Source of the DNA: Actinomycetota bacterium
GTDB lineage: Bacteria > Actinomycetota > Actinomycetes > S36-B12 > CAIYMF01
Assembly (NCBI GenBank): GCA_026393115.1
Contig: JAPLAU010000027.1
Coordinates: forward strand, 62,001-126,000
DNA: 64,000 nt
Direction: 5' to 3'
The translations under genes and the position numbers were made by a program. The notes under the pieces were generated by a model. That model made no database searches. It had not been told where the DNA came from and worked only from the letters and a program-made list of their open reading frames with translations. Positions 51,804 through 61,949 of the stretch are shown piece by piece (within the stretch, counting starts at the first letter, position 1; the number at the start of each line of letters is the position of its first letter).

Positions 51804-53789
51804 GTGACCGAGCCCGCTGCTGTCGAGCCCATCGCACGGGTGATGGTCGACAGTCCACTGCCTCATCTCGATCGTCCGTTCGACTACCTGATCACTGCCG
51901 CGCAACACGACAGTGTCAGCGCGGGGGTGCGCGTTCGCGTGCGCTTTGCGGGTAAGGACGTTGCCGGAATCGTTCTCGAACGAGCGGCAACGACCGAGCA
52001 CGTCGGCCGACTCACTCCACTCACGCGAGTTGTGAGCCCGCTGCCGGTGCTCACAACTGAAACCCAACTGCTGATTCGTTCGGTCGCCGATCGATACGCG
52101 GGCACCTTCACGGATGTGCTCCGAGCAGCGGTTCCACCACGTCACGCGCGGGTTGAAACGCAATTCGCCGAGACACCTGCGGTCGAGTCGGCCGTTCCTG
52201 CGATGGGTCGAGCTCACGGGTGGAACCTGTATTCCGGTGGTGCAGCGCTTCATGCCCGACTGGCGACATCTCAACGCGAGAAGCCTCGCGCAGTCTGGAC
52301 AGCCTTGCCCGGCGACGACGTGCCTGCCCGTGTTGCTGAACTGGTCGCATCGGCGCTGTCGAACGGAAATGGCAGCATCGTCGTCGTACCCGATGCCCGC
52401 GATGTGGGCCGCTTCTCGCAGGCGCTGGTGGCGCTGTTGGGAGACGACCCTGTGGTTCGGCTCACCGCCGATCTTGGTCCGGCGCCGCGTTACCGGGCTT
52501 TCTTGAAGGTCTTGAACGATCACGCGCGCGTGGTGATCGGCACGCGAGCCGCCGCATTCGCGCCGGTGCACAATCTGGGACTCATGGTCATCTGGGATGA
52601 CGGCGATGATCTTCACGCCGATCCACATGCCCCCTATTGGCACGCGCGTGAAGTGCTAGCGCTGCGTTCGATTCATACCGGTGCCGCATTGGTGCTCGCC
52701 GGACACACTCGCAGCGTTGAATCTGCTCAGGCACTTCACGGCGGTTGGGCCCGTGATGTGAGTGCGGCGCGAGCTACCGTGCGTCGTTGCGCTCCACAAA
52801 TTGCCGGAACTGACGGAGATGATGTGGCACGCGACGAGGCGGCACGTACAGCCCGATTGCCGCACCGCGCCTTCACCACGGCGCGCGAGGCATTGAAATC
52901 AGGCCCCGTCTTGGTGCAGGTGCCGCGCCGCGGTTACCTCCCCTCCCTTGCCTGTCAACGGTGCCGCACGCTGGCCCGGTGTTCGAACTGCGCGGGGCCC
53001 TTGGAGGCGAGCAGTGGGCATGCCATTCCTGCCTGTCGGTGGTGCGGTCGGCTCGCTGGTGATTACCGGTGTGTCGAGTGCGGCAGCACGTCGCTGCGAG
53101 CTGTCACTGTCGGCGCAGGTCGAACTGCCGAAGAACTTGGCCGCGCGTTTCCCTCAGTGCCCGTCATCACCTCGGGTCGTGATGGAGTGATTGACACGGT
53201 GTCGTCGAGCCCGGCTCTCGTGGTGTGCACCCCGGGGGCCGAACCGGTGGCTGACGGAGGTTACGCGGCAGCCCTTCTCCTCGATGGTCGATTGCTGCTG
53301 GGTCGCATCGATTTGCGCGCCGAGGAAGAGGCAGTTCGCCGATGGATCAACGCGGCGTCGTTGGTGCGCCCGGCATCGAGCGGAGGACGCGTCGTGCTCG
53401 TGGCCGAGGCGGCGCTACGACCCGTGCAAGCATTGATTCGATGGGATCCCGTGGGATTTGCTGAATCTGAGCGTGCTGCGCGAATCGAGTTGCGGCTTCC
53501 GCCCGCGTGGCGGGTTGCCGAACTGGTGGGTCATCCCGACGATGTGGTGTCGTTCATGGAAGTACTTGAACTTCCGCCGAGCGGACGCATTCTTGGTCCC
53601 GTTGCCGTGGCCGACAGCCGGCGTTCCGGGCGAGGGGAACCAGCCCAGCGTGTGAGAGCTCTTGTGAGTGCCACGCACGACGATGGGCAGGCGCTCTCAG
53701 CGGCGTGCAAGGCCGCAGCATCGGTGCGCAGCGCTGCCAAGGCGGGGGGCGCCGTGACCGTTCGGCTTGATCCCGTCAGTCTTGGCTAG
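51804..53789 (+). CDS. priA: Primosomal protein N' (PriA), helicase-inactive form
   Basis: Replication restart protein, 661 residues. The N-terminal DNA-binding domain starts A-R-V-M-V-D-S-P-L-P-H-L-D-R-P-F-D-Y, typical of PriA. Zinc-binding cysteines are in C-Q-R-C-R, C-S-N-C, C-R-W-C-G and C-V-E-C-G (near 385-430). The Walker A lysine is missing, and the DEAH box is replaced by W-D-D-G-D-D-L, so it should lack helicase activity, as is usual for actinobacterial PriA. It is preceded by metK and followed by def. Confidence 0.92.
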   Translation: MTEPAAVEPIARVMVDSPLPHLDRPFDYLITAAQHDSVSAGVRVRVRFAGKDVAGIVLERAATTEHVGRLTPLTRVVSPLPVLTTETQLLIRSVADRYAGTFTDVLRAAVPPRHARVETQFAETPAVESAVPAMGRAHGWNLYSGGAALHARLATSQREKPRAVWTALPGDDVPARVAELVASALSNGNGSIVVVPDARDVGRFSQALVALLGDDPVVRLTADLGPAPRYRAFLKVLNDHARVVIGTRAAAFAPVHNLGLMVIWDDGDDLHADPHAPYWHAREVLALRSIHTGAALVLAGHTRSVESAQALHGGWARDVSAARATVRRCAPQIAGTDGDDVARDEAARTARLPHRAFTTAREALKSGPVLVQVPRRGYLPSLACQRCRTLARCSNCAGPLEASSGHAIPACRWCGRLAGDYRCVECGSTSLRAVTVGAGRTAEELGRAFPSVPVITSGRDGVIDTVSSSPALVVCTPGAEPVADGGYAAALLLDGRLLLGRIDLRAEEEAVRRWINAASLVRPASSGGRVVLVAEAALRPVQALIRWDPVGFAESERAARIELRLPPAWRVAELVGHPDDVVSFMEVLELPPSGRILGPVAVADSRRSGRGEPAQRVRALVSATHDDGQALSAACKAAASVRSAAKAGGAVTVRLDPVSLG

Positions 53790-53800
53790 CGTCTAGCAAC

Positions 53801-53806
53801 TACACT
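53801..53806 (+). promoter_or_regulatory. -10 element (TACACT) for leaderless def
   Basis: TACACT ends 7 bases before the def ATG; no ribosome binding site is seen. Confidence 0.5.
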
Positions 53807-53813
53807 CGGGCGC

Positions 53814-54359
53814 ATGTCGGTTAAGCCTGTGCGCCTCTTCGGGGACCCAGTGCTCACCACTCCCGCAGCGTCGGTGGTCGACTTCGACAAGGAACTGCGC
53901 AAGTTAGTCAAAGACCTGATCGACACCATGCTCGATGCGCCTGGCAGTGGGCTTGCGGCCCCTCAAATCGGAGTCTCCCTGCGAGTGTTTTCGTACTGGA
54001 TCGATGACGAAGTGGGCTATCTCATCAACCCCGACCTCGATCTTTCCGACGAGATGCAAGATGGCGAGGAAGGCTGCCTGTCGATTCCGGGGTTAGCCTT
54101 CAACACTCCGCGGGCGATGCGCGTCGTGGCGCACGGAATGAATCTGCACGGTGAACCCATGGAAATTGAGGGAAGCGAACTGCTTGCGCGGTGTGTGCAG
54201 CATGAGACCGACCACCTCGATGGCGTGCTCTTCATTGATCGGTTGGACGCTGAGACGCGCAAGGAAGCGATGAAGGCCATCCGCGAGGCCGACTGGTTCG
54301 GTCAGCAGCCACCCGATGTGAGGCTCTCACCTCACCGCGTCTCCAGTCGCTGGCTGTAG
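53814..54359 (+). CDS. def: Peptide deformylase
   Basis: Iron/zinc enzyme that removes the formyl group from new proteins. The 181-residue protein has all three motifs: G-L-A-A-P-Q-I-G, E-G-C-L-S (metal Cys) and H-E-T-D-H (metal His pair and catalytic Glu). It is followed after 3 bases by fmt, which adds the formyl group, the usual pairing. Confidence 0.98.
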   Translation: MSVKPVRLFGDPVLTTPAASVVDFDKELRKLVKDLIDTMLDAPGSGLAAPQIGVSLRVFSYWIDDEVGYLINPDLDLSDEMQDGEEGCLSIPGLAFNTPRAMRVVAHGMNLHGEPMEIEGSELLARCVQHETDHLDGVLFIDRLDAETRKEAMKAIREADWFGQQPPDVRLSPHRVSSRWL

Positions 54360-54362
54360 CGC

Positions 54363-55289
54363 GTGCGCCTGCTGTTCGCTGGAACCCCCAAAGTCGCTGT
54401 TGCGACTTTGGATGCGCTGCTGGAATCTGGTCACGAGGTGGTCGCCGTACTCACGCGGCCGGACGCGCTTGCAGGCCGTGGGCGACGTCTTGTCGCGAGT
54501 GCGGTCGCGCAGCGGGCCACGGAATTGGGGCTGCGCCTGATGCAGCCAGATCGACCGACGGACCCCGATTTCCTTGCCGATCTGGAGATTCTGGGCGTTG
54601 ATGTGGCGCCGATCGTGGCGTACGGAGGATTGATTCCGCCCGCAGCCCTCGCACTGCCCCGCAACGGCTGGATCAATCTGCACTTCTCGCTACTTCCCGC
54701 CTGGCGCGGCGCGGCGCCGGTACAGCGCGCCATCATGGCCGGCGATGACATCACGGGTGCCTCAACGTTCATTCTCGAAGAGGGCTTAGACACAGGGCCT
54801 GTTCTGGGAGTTGTCACCGAAACCATTCGGCCCACTGACACCAGCGGTGACGTGCTGGCGAGGCTGGCTCTCAGTGGTGCTGAACTCATGGTGCGCACGC
54901 TCGATGCAATCGAGGAAGGGGTCGCCGTGCCGTCGCCCCAACCGAACGACGGGATATCGCTGGCGCCACGGATTACCACTGATGAGGTGCGTATCGACTG
55001 GACTCGCCCGGCCCTTGCTATCGATCGACTCGTGCGCGGAGCCACTCCTGAACCTGGCGCCTGGACGACCCTTCGTGGCCAACGACTGGGAGTTGGCCCA
55101 GTGAAGCTGCTTGTTGATGACACCTCGCTTGTGGCAGGGCAGTTGGGCGTTGACCGAGCAGGTATTCGAGTGGGGACAGGTAGTCATGCCGTGTTGCTAG
55201 GCGAGGTCAAGCCCGCCGGTAAACGGTGGATGCCTGCTTCCGATTGGGCACGTGGCGCGCGACTGAGTGAAAGTGAAGTAGTGGAGTGA
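54363..55289 (+). CDS. fmt: Methionyl-tRNA formyltransferase
   Basis: Formylates the initiator Met-tRNA with 10-formyl-THF. The 308-residue protein has the N-terminal L-F-A-G-T-P, catalytic [15 protein letters not shown] and L-D-T-G-P-V, followed by the OB-like C-terminal domain. The GTG at 54363 is 3 bases after def; its stop overlaps the rsmB start by 4 bases. Confidence 0.98.
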   Translation: MRLLFAGTPKVAVATLDALLESGHEVVAVLTRPDALAGRGRRLVASAVAQRATELGLRLMQPDRPTDPDFLADLEILGVDVAPIVAYGGLIPPAALALPRNGWINLHFSLLPAWRGAAPVQRAIMAGDDITGASTFILEEGLDTGPVLGVVTETIRPTDTSGDVLARLALSGAELMVRTLDAIEEGVAVPSPQPNDGISLAPRITTDEVRIDWTRPALAIDRLVRGATPEPGAWTTLRGQRLGVGPVKLLVDDTSLVAGQLGVDRAGIRVGTGSHAVLLGEVKPAGKRWMPASDWARGARLSESEVVE

Positions 55290-56665
55290 CTGAACATCGA
55301 CGTCGAGCCCGTCCGGGAAAGCCCGGAGTAGATCGACCGCGTCGCGCCGCCTACGACCTACTGCACGAGGTCGGATCGGGTGACGCGTACGCGAACTTGG
55401 CTCTGCCTGCCATCCTGAGCGCCCACGACCTACACGGACGCGACGCCGCCTTCACGACTGAGTTGGCGTTTACGACATTGCGATGGCGTGGCCTGCTCGA
55501 CGCCGTGTTGGCACGATGTGTTGATCGCCCTCTCGATCGGCTCGACCCTCAAGTGCTTGACCTTCTACGACTGGGTGCGACGCAGCTGCTGCTTATGCGC
55601 GTACCTACGCATGCCGCGGTGTCCGAGACGGTGGCACTCACGCGTGACGTACGGGGTGAGGGTGCGTCGAAGTTGGTGAACGCTGTGCTGCGCAAGGTCG
55701 CTGCGCGTGACCTCACCGCATGGCGTGAGGTTGTGACTGTCGACGTCACGGATGAATCGGAACGATTGGCAATCTTCTGGTCGCACCCGCGGTGGATTGT
55801 CTCGGCACTGCGTGAGGCGATGTCAGGCGAGGGTGTCGATCCCGATCAGATCGAGCAACTCCTCGAAGTCGATAACGAGGCACCCGGAGTGACACTCGTG
55901 GCGCGCCCCGGACGGTGTTCCGTCGATGAACTACTTGAACTGGAGAGTGCGACTCCCGGTCTGTGGTCGCCCTATGCGGTGTACCTCGGACATGGAAGTC
56001 CGGGCGAAATCTCGGCCGTGCGTCAGCGGCGTGCGGCTGTGCAGGATGAAGGCAGTCAACTCATCGCCATCGCGTTGGCCGACGCACCGCTCGTTGGTCG
56101 CGATGAGCAGTGGCTTGATCTGTGCGCCGGACCTGGTGGCAAAGCAGCACTGCTGGGGGCATTGGCGGCCAAACGTGGGGCGGCGGTGCTGGCAATCGAG
56201 CCCGTTCCCCATCGAGCCGAACTCGTACGGTCCACCACGTTTGCGCTTCCGGTTGAGGTGCGTGAGATTGACGGTCGGTCCGGTGACCTACCCGAAAGCG
56301 AGTTTGATCGAGTGCTGGTCGACGCACCGTGCACCGGACTCGGCGTCGTGCGTCGCAGGCCCGAGGCGAGGTGGCGCAGACAGCCCTCCGATGTGGCCAC
56401 GCTTGCCGTGCTTCAGCGTGAACTGCTCACAGCGGGCTTGCGTGCCGTTCGGCCCGGGGGAGTTGTGCTCTACTCAACCTGCTCTCCGCACCTGGCAGAA
56501 ACGGAATTCGTCGTCGATGACGTGGTGCAGCGGGCGGGCGGAGCGGTTGAGCGAGTAGCGATCTCGTTGGTGCCGGGTGAGGCAGCTTCGGAGAATGCCC
56601 GATTGTGGCCGCATCGCCATGGCACTGACGGGATGTACGCCGCGCTCCTGCGGCGTATGGTCTAG
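55286..56665 (+). CDS. rsmB: 16S rRNA (cytosine-5) methyltransferase RsmB/Sun
   Basis: SAM-dependent methyltransferase for 16S rRNA C967 (E. coli numbering). The 459-residue protein has an N-terminal NusB-like RNA-binding domain (about residues 15-150) and a methyltransferase domain with D-L-C-A-G-P-G-G-K (SAM), the catalytic Cys in V-D-A-P-C-T-G and the second Cys in Y-S-T-C-S. GTG 55286. It ends the priA-def-fmt-rsmB block. Confidence 0.96.
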   Translation: MTEHRRRARPGKPGVDRPRRAAYDLLHEVGSGDAYANLALPAILSAHDLHGRDAAFTTELAFTTLRWRGLLDAVLARCVDRPLDRLDPQVLDLLRLGATQLLLMRVPTHAAVSETVALTRDVRGEGASKLVNAVLRKVAARDLTAWREVVTVDVTDESERLAIFWSHPRWIVSALREAMSGEGVDPDQIEQLLEVDNEAPGVTLVARPGRCSVDELLELESATPGLWSPYAVYLGHGSPGEISAVRQRRAAVQDEGSQLIAIALADAPLVGRDEQWLDLCAGPGGKAALLGALAAKRGAAVLAIEPVPHRAELVRSTTFALPVEVREIDGRSGDLPESEFDRVLVDAPCTGLGVVRRRPEARWRRQPSDVATLAVLQRELLTAGLRAVRPGGVVLYSTCSPHLAETEFVVDDVVQRAGGAVERVAISLVPGEAASENARLWPHRHGTDGMYAALLRRMV

Positions 56666-56673
56666 CGGCGCAC

Positions 56674-56679
56674 TAGGCT
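56674..56679 (+). promoter_or_regulatory. -10 element (TAGGCT) for leaderless rpe
   Basis: TAGGCT ends 7 bases before the rpe ATG. It could drive the whole rpe-rib operon. Confidence 0.5.
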
Positions 56680-56686
56680 CGCCGAC

Positions 56687-57373
56687 ATGGGAGTGCAGAT
56701 CTCGCCGTCGATTCTTTCGGCTGATTTTGGGGTGCTCGCCGCCGAATGTGAGCGGGTCGCAGGTGCCGCTGATTGGCTCCATGTTGATGTGATGGACAAC
56801 CACTTCGTTCCCAATCTCACCCTTGGACTACCCGTCGTCGAGGCTCTCCTCAGGCATGTGGCGACTCCGGTGGATTGTCACCTGATGATCGATGACCCCG
56901 ACCGCTGGGCGCCGTCCTACGCTGAGGCTGGCGCTGGCAGCGTCACGTTTCACGTCGAGGCGGCGCGAGACCCTCGCGGTGTGGCGCGCGATATTCGCGC
57001 TGCGGGTGCGCGGGCTGGCGCAGCGCTGAAGCCTGGTACATCGATCGACGACTATGCCGACCTCCTTCCTCATCTCGACATGCTGCTCGTGATGACGGTC
57101 GAACCGGGATTCGGTGGTCAAGCCTTCATGACCGACATGATGCCGAAAGTGCGTCGTGCTCGAGAGATCGCGCGCAACGATGGACTCCAGTTGTGGATTC
57201 AGGTCGATGGGGGAGTCGCCGACGACACCATTGAGCAGTGTGCCGAAGCAGGTGCCGACGTATTCGTCGCCGGATCGGCTGTGTACCGCGCGAGCGATCC
57301 GGCCGAGGCATGCCGCCGTTTGCGTATCGCGGCCCAGTCGGCGACGGACGCTAGTTGGTGGTTGGCGCCGTGA
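56687..57373 (+). CDS. rpe: Ribulose-phosphate 3-epimerase
   Basis: Converts ribulose 5-phosphate to xylulose 5-phosphate; ribulose 5-phosphate is also the substrate of RibB in this operon. The 228-residue TIM barrel has [29 protein letters not shown] and V-D-G-G-V, with the metal and catalytic residues. It overlaps ribD by 4 bases. Confidence 0.97.
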   Translation: MGVQISPSILSADFGVLAAECERVAGAADWLHVDVMDNHFVPNLTLGLPVVEALLRHVATPVDCHLMIDDPDRWAPSYAEAGAGSVTFHVEAARDPRGVARDIRAAGARAGAALKPGTSIDDYADLLPHLDMLLVMTVEPGFGGQAFMTDMMPKVRRAREIARNDGLQLWIQVDGGVADDTIEQCAEAGADVFVAGSAVYRASDPAEACRRLRIAAQSATDASWWLAP

Positions 57374-58380
57374 TTTCCGAACGTGAAGCGATGTCGCTCG
57401 CGCTGGAGGCGGCCCGAACCCCGGCGCGTCGACCCCATCCCAACCCGCGCGTTGGCTGCGTGGTGCTTTCACGTGACGGCGATGTCGTGGGCGTCGGACA
57501 CCACCGTGCGGCAGGTCAACCCCACGCCGAGGTCGAGGCCCTGACCCAGGCAAGCGACGCGGCGCGTGGTGGAACTGCCGTCGTCACGCTTGAGCCCTGT
57601 GCACACGCTGGCCGCACTGGTCCGTGTACGGAGGCACTCGCAGAAGCCGGCATTGCACGTGTGGTCTTTGCCCAGGAGGATCCCAACCCTGTGGCCGCTG
57701 GTGGTGCGAGCGTGCTGGGTGGCTGGGGCATTGCGGCAGTCGGCGGCTTGATGGTGGACGAGGCGCGGGCGCTGAACCCCGCATGGACGTTCGCGCAAGA
57801 AAACGCCCGGCCATTTGTGACGTGGAAAGTGGCTGCCACCCTTGACGGGCGAGTTGCTGCAAGTGACGGCACCTCGCGGTGGATCACCGGTGATGTCGCC
57901 CGCGCTGAAGTGCATGCGCTACGCACCGAGGTTGATGCAGTGCTCGTTGGTACCGGCACTGTCCTTGCCGATGATCCGTCGCTGACAGTTCGTGATGCCG
58001 AGGGAATGCTCGCTCAGATCCAACCGCTGCGCGTGGTCATGGGAAGTCGCCAAGTTCCTGAATCCGCGCAACTGCGCGATGGCGCCGCCCCGTTCCTTCA
58101 GATCGTCTCGGCTGACCCGGTAGAGGCGCTGGCGTTGCTCGTCGAGCGCGATGTGCATCACGTGCTGTTGGAGGGTGGGCCACGCCTCGCCGCCGCTTTT
58201 CTGCGAGCGGGAATGATTGACGCGATTCGTTGGTACCTCGCGCCAGCGGTGCTTGGCAATGGGGCGCCCGCACTCGCTGACTTGGGCATCGGCACGATGG
58301 AGGATATTCGCCGCTTCGATATCAACAGCGTCACGCAGGTAGGCGACGATATTCGCATCGACCTCGTACCTAGGGAGTAG
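57370..58380 (+). CDS. ribD: Riboflavin deaminase/reductase
   Basis: Deaminates and reduces the pyrimidine intermediate of riboflavin synthesis. The 336-residue protein has a zinc deaminase domain (H-A-E-V-E-A and [11 protein letters not shown]) and a C-terminal reductase domain beginning with [13 protein letters not shown] and [14 protein letters not shown] 57370 gives the GTGA overlap with rpe; upstream TTG/GTG codons at 57355-57358 are possible. Confidence 0.96.
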   Translation: MISEREAMSLALEAARTPARRPHPNPRVGCVVLSRDGDVVGVGHHRAAGQPHAEVEALTQASDAARGGTAVVTLEPCAHAGRTGPCTEALAEAGIARVVFAQEDPNPVAAGGASVLGGWGIAAVGGLMVDEARALNPAWTFAQENARPFVTWKVAATLDGRVAASDGTSRWITGDVARAEVHALRTEVDAVLVGTGTVLADDPSLTVRDAEGMLAQIQPLRVVMGSRQVPESAQLRDGAAPFLQIVSADPVEALALLVERDVHHVLLEGGPRLAAAFLRAGMIDAIRWYLAPAVLGNGAPALADLGIGTMEDIRRFDINSVTQVGDDIRIDLVPRE

Positions 58381-58383
58381 TTC

Positions 58384-59016
58384 GTGTTCACCGGCATCGT
58401 GGAAGAGCTCGGCGAGATCAGCGCCATTGGTGATCTCGGAGATTCCGTGCGCTTGACGGTGCGCGGACCGCTGGTCACCGATGACGCCCATCATGGCGAT
58501 TCCATTGCCGTGAACGGGGTGTGCCTGACAGTTGTTGATGTAGTGGGCGAGGGGGTCGAGCGAGGATTCACCGCTGATGTGATGGCCGAAACCTTGAAGC
58601 GGTCGTCCCTCGGAGCCCTGACGCCCGGCTCACCCGTGAATCTTGAGCGTGCCGCTGCCCTGAGTTCGCGTCTGGGTGGTCACATTGTTCAGGGGCATGT
58701 TGATGGCGTCGGCCACATCGCTGCGCGTACGCCGAGCGAACACTGGGAAGTCGTTCGTATTGCAGTTGATCGACAACTGACCCGGTACATCGTGGAGAAA
58801 GGGTCGATCACGCTCGATGGAGTCTCACTCACGGTGGTCGAGGTCGCTGATCCATCGGCGGTGGGAGACAATGAGGGTTGGTTTACCGTGTCGCTGATTC
58901 CGACCACACTTGCGCTTACCACGCTCGGGTCGAAAGAAGTGGGCGCGCCGGTCAACCTCGAAGTTGACATCATCGCCAAGTACGTCGAAAAGCTCATTAC
59001 CTGGAGGACCGAGTGA
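58384..59016 (+). CDS. ribE: Riboflavin synthase alpha chain
   Basis: Last step, dismutating two molecules of lumazine to riboflavin. The 210-residue protein has two lumazine-binding domains, beginning F-T-G-I-V-E-E-L-G and, near residue 99, [16 protein letters not shown] and G-V-S-L-T-V mark the two halves. GTG 58384, 3 bases after ribD. It overlaps ribBA by 4 bases. Confidence 0.97.
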   Translation: MFTGIVEELGEISAIGDLGDSVRLTVRGPLVTDDAHHGDSIAVNGVCLTVVDVVGEGVERGFTADVMAETLKRSSLGALTPGSPVNLERAAALSSRLGGHIVQGHVDGVGHIAARTPSEHWEVVRIAVDRQLTRYIVEKGSITLDGVSLTVVEVADPSAVGDNEGWFTVSLIPTTLALTTLGSKEVGAPVNLEVDIIAKYVEKLITWRTE

Positions 59017-60278
59017 CCGAGTCGGGGCTCACCGAGCGGCAGGAAGCCGCGCCCGCGGTGGTTCTCAATACGGTCCCTGAGGCCATCGCAGCGATCGCGG
59101 CCGGCCACGCAGTGGTGGTTGTTGATGATGAGGACCGCGAGAACGAGGGCGACCTCATCTTCGCTGCGCAACGCGCGACGGCAGAACTCACCGGCTTCAT
59201 GATTCGGCACACCAGCGGGTACATCTGTGTGGGGATGCGCGGCACGGAACTCGATCGGCTGGGTTTGCCGCCGATGACCGTGGTCAACGAAGACCGCAAG
59301 CAGACGGCATACGCCGTGAGCGTTGACGCGCGCGACGTTGAGTCAACAGGCATTTCCGCTGCCGACAGGGCACGCACGATCAAGGTGCTCGCAGACTCTG
59401 CCACCGAACGGTGGGAGCTCACACGCCCGGGCCACGTGATGCCGCTGCGCGCAGTTGAGGGCGGGGTGCTGCGCAGAGCCGGTCACACCGAAGCCTCTGT
59501 CGAATTGGCGCGACTTGCCGGACTCGCTCCTGCTGCTGCGCTCTGTGAACTTGTCAATGACGACGGTTCGATGATGCGGGCTCTCCAATGTCGCGCGTTC
59601 GCCGATGCGCACTCATTGAAGATGATCTCGATCGCCGATCTGATTGCTCATATTCGGCGCACCGAGAAGCAGGTTGAACGCGTCGCGGAGGCGCGCATGC
59701 CAACCGAGTTCGGCGAGTACAAGGCGGTTGGATTCCGTAGCACCATCGACGGCGTCGAGCATGTGGCGTTGGTAATGGGTGACATTGGGGATGGTGACGA
59801 TGTTCTGGTGAGGGTGCACTCTGAGTGCCTCACCGGAGACGTGCTCGGTTCACTGCGCTGCGACTGCGGCCCGCAACTTGCCGCGGCGATTCGCCGTGTC
59901 GCCGAAGAGGGTCGTGGCGTTGTTCTCTATGTGCGCGGCCACGAGGGACGCGGTATTGGTCTCATGCACAAGTTGGCGGCCTACGGACTTCAAGACAACG
60001 GCGCCGACACAGTAGAGGCAAATCTCTCCCTCGGGCTACCAGCTGACGCGCGTGACTACGGAACAGGCGCGCAGATTCTGGCCGACCTCGGAATCCGCAC
60101 GATGCGACTGCTCACCAACAATCCCGCGAAGCGCGCCGGACTGGAGGGCTACGGACTGTCGATCATCGATCGAGTGCCGCTCGAGATCATTCCGACCGAC
60201 GACAATCGCGAGTACTTGCGCACCAAGCGCGATCGCATGGGTCACCAATTGATCTCAGTCGACGAGGTGTCGCCATGA
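59013..60278 (+). CDS. ribBA: Bifunctional DHBP synthase / GTP cyclohydrolase II
   Basis: Makes both riboflavin precursors. The 421-residue protein has an N-terminal RibB domain with [10 protein letters not shown] and H-T-E-A-S-V-E-L-A, and a C-terminal RibA domain from about residue 225 with [18 protein letters not shown] (zinc cysteines) and [13 protein letters not shown] 59013; junctions of 4 bases on both sides. Confidence 0.97.
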   Translation: MTESGLTERQEAAPAVVLNTVPEAIAAIAAGHAVVVVDDEDRENEGDLIFAAQRATAELTGFMIRHTSGYICVGMRGTELDRLGLPPMTVVNEDRKQTAYAVSVDARDVESTGISAADRARTIKVLADSATERWELTRPGHVMPLRAVEGGVLRRAGHTEASVELARLAGLAPAAALCELVNDDGSMMRALQCRAFADAHSLKMISIADLIAHIRRTEKQVERVAEARMPTEFGEYKAVGFRSTIDGVEHVALVMGDIGDGDDVLVRVHSECLTGDVLGSLRCDCGPQLAAAIRRVAEEGRGVVLYVRGHEGRGIGLMHKLAAYGLQDNGADTVEANLSLGLPADARDYGTGAQILADLGIRTMRLLTNNPAKRAGLEGYGLSIIDRVPLEIIPTDDNREYLRTKRDRMGHQLISVDEVSP

Positions 60279-60760
60279 GTGGTCAGGGTTCGCGCGCCTC
60301 GGGTGTCGAGGGTGCCCAGGGACTTCGGCTAGCAATCGTTGCCGGCGAGTGGCACGCGTTGGTGACAGACGCTCTCGTTGATGGTGCGTTGCGGGCCATC
60401 GAAGACGCAGGTGCGACTGCAGACGTGGTGCGGTGCCCCGGTGCCTTTGAACTTCCTCTCGTGGCCAAGGCCCTCGCCGAATCAGGCTATGACGCGGTGG
60501 TGGCTCTCGGCGTCGTCATTCGAGGTGGCACTCCGCATTTTGAGTACGTGTCGAGTGCTGCCACCGATGGTTTGCTCCGTGCCGGTCTCGACACGGGAGT
60601 TCCAATTGGCTTCGGAGTGCTGACCTGCGACGACGACGAGCAAGCACGTGATCGCAGTGGTCTGCCGGGCGCGCGTGAAGACAAAGGACGCGAGGCGGCC
60701 GAGGCGGCGATGGCAACGGCCGTCCTTCTTCGTGGCATCACAGGGCCTTCGGGTTCGTGA
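60275..60760 (+). CDS. ribH: 6,7-dimethyl-8-ribityllumazine synthase
   Basis: Joins the RibB and RibD/phosphatase products to lumazine; forms icosahedral or pentameric particles. The 161-residue protein has [20 protein letters not shown] and F-G-V-L-T-C-D. It completes the rib operon. hisE follows after 24 bases with its own promoter. Confidence 0.97.
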   Translation: MSGQGSRASGVEGAQGLRLAIVAGEWHALVTDALVDGALRAIEDAGATADVVRCPGAFELPLVAKALAESGYDAVVALGVVIRGGTPHFEYVSSAATDGLLRAGLDTGVPIGFGVLTCDDDEQARDRSGLPGAREDKGREAAEAAMATAVLLRGITGPSGS

Positions 60761-60772
60761 GGTTTGGGCCGG

Positions 60773-60778
60773 TACCCT
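60773..60778 (+). promoter_or_regulatory. -10 element (TACCCT) for leaderless hisE
   Basis: TACCCT ends 6 bases before the hisE GTG, matching the trpC promoter in sequence and spacing. Confidence 0.5.
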
Positions 60779-60784
60779 GAACCC

Positions 60785-61048
60785 GTGAAGACATTCGACG
60801 GGCTGTGGGCCGAGTTGAGCGCGAAGGCTATGTCGGCCGACCCGACGTCGGGCACGGTTGCCCTGTTGTCCGGGGGCGTTCACGCGGTGGGTAAGAAGGT
60901 CGTTGAGGAAGCTGCCGAAGCGTGGATGGCGGCCGAACACGAATCAGGCGAACGAGCCGCCGAGGAAATCGCTCAGTTGCTTTATCACGCTCAGGTACTC
61001 ATGATCGCGGCCGGAATCGGGCTCGACGACGTGCAGCGACATCTGTAG
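60785..61048 (+). CDS. hisE: Phosphoribosyl-ATP pyrophosphatase
   Basis: Second step of histidine synthesis. The 87-residue protein is an all-helical MazG-like enzyme with [11 protein letters not shown] (metal-binding Glu residues) and [12 protein letters not shown] 60785 is selected over the earlier reading at 60764 because the homologous part begins K-T-F-D-G-L-W and because of the promoter spacing. hisG follows after 55 bases. Confidence 0.95.
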   Translation: MKTFDGLWAELSAKAMSADPTSGTVALLSGGVHAVGKKVVEEAAEAWMAAEHESGERAAEEIAQLLYHAQVLMIAAGIGLDDVQRHL

Positions 61049-61103
61049 TTGATGCTGCCGATCGCCGTCATTTGCGTCGACCCGACTTTCCAAGGGAGTT
61101 TCC

Positions 61104-61949
61104 ATGCTGCGTATCGCTGTACCGAATAAAGGTCAACTGGCCGAGCCTGCGTTGTCGATGCTTCGTGAAGCCGGCTACCTCGCTCACACAAATCTGCGCG
61201 ATCTGGTCGTCTCCGATCCCGATAACGATGTTGAATTCTTCTTCCTGCGACCGCGAGATGTCGCGGTCTACGTAGGCACTGGCACGCTCGATCTGGGCAT
61301 CACCGGCCGCGACATGATGCTCGATTCGGGCGCCAATGTCGACGAGGTGATGCAGCTGGGCTTTGCCCCCGCCATGTTCCGGCTGGCGGCACCCATCGGT
61401 TCTGCGCACGCGGTGGAGGAGCTCGTCGGAAAGCGAGTCGCCACCTCGTACCCAGGCCTGCTCAACATGTGGCTGGAGGAGCATGGAATTGACGCCACCG
61501 TCGTGCGACTGGACGGGGCGGTGGAGAACGCGGTGGCACTCGGAGTCGCTGACTGGGTCGCTGATGTGGTGGCCACTGGCACCACGATGAAGCGCGCAGG
61601 TCTTGAGATCGTCGGCGAGCCGATCGTGCGCAGTGAAGCACTGTTGGTGCGCCGCACCGGAATTGAAATCAATGCGGCCGTCGAGACGTTCATTCGTCGG
61701 CTCACGGGCGTGATGGTGGCGCGTGCGTATGTGATGGTCGACTACGACATTGAGAACGAGCACCTTGAGGCGGCATGTGCCATCACGCCTGGCATCGAGT
61801 CGCCGACGGTGTCGCCGTTGCGCGAAAGCGGCTGGGTGGCGGTGCGCGCAATGGTTCCGTCGGCGGACGTTCACGGCGTGATGGATGAACTCTTCGAACT
61901 TGGTGCCAAGGGGATCATCGTCACCGACATTCACGCCTGTCGACTTTAA
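61104..61949 (+). CDS. hisG: ATP phosphoribosyltransferase (long form)
   Basis: First and feedback-inhibited step of histidine synthesis. The 281-residue length is that of the hexameric long form with a C-terminal ACT-like regulatory domain (from about residue 210, V-M-V-D-Y-D-I-E). The catalytic part begins L-R-I-A-V-P-N-K-G-Q-L and has D-L-G-I-T-G-R-D and the PRPP loop around A-T-G-T-T-M-K. AAGGGAG lies before the ATG. It converges on the MFS gene with a 4-base overlap. Confidence 0.96.
   Translation: MLRIAVPNKGQLAEPALSMLREAGYLAHTNLRDLVVSDPDNDVEFFFLRPRDVAVYVGTGTLDLGITGRDMMLDSGANVDEVMQLGFAPAMFRLAAPIGSAHAVEELVGKRVATSYPGLLNMWLEEHGIDATVVRLDGAVENAVALGVADWVADVVATGTTMKRAGLEIVGEPIVRSEALLVRRTGIEINAAVETFIRRLTGVMVARAYVMVDYDIENEHLEAACAITPGIESPTVSPLRESGWVAVRAMVPSADVHGVMDELFELGAKGIIVTDIHACRL

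Noticed and set aside
56666-57370. FMN riboswitch ahead of the riboflavin genes
   Set aside because: There is only a 21-base gap before rpe, and ribD overlaps rpe; the conserved FMN element has no room and is not seen.
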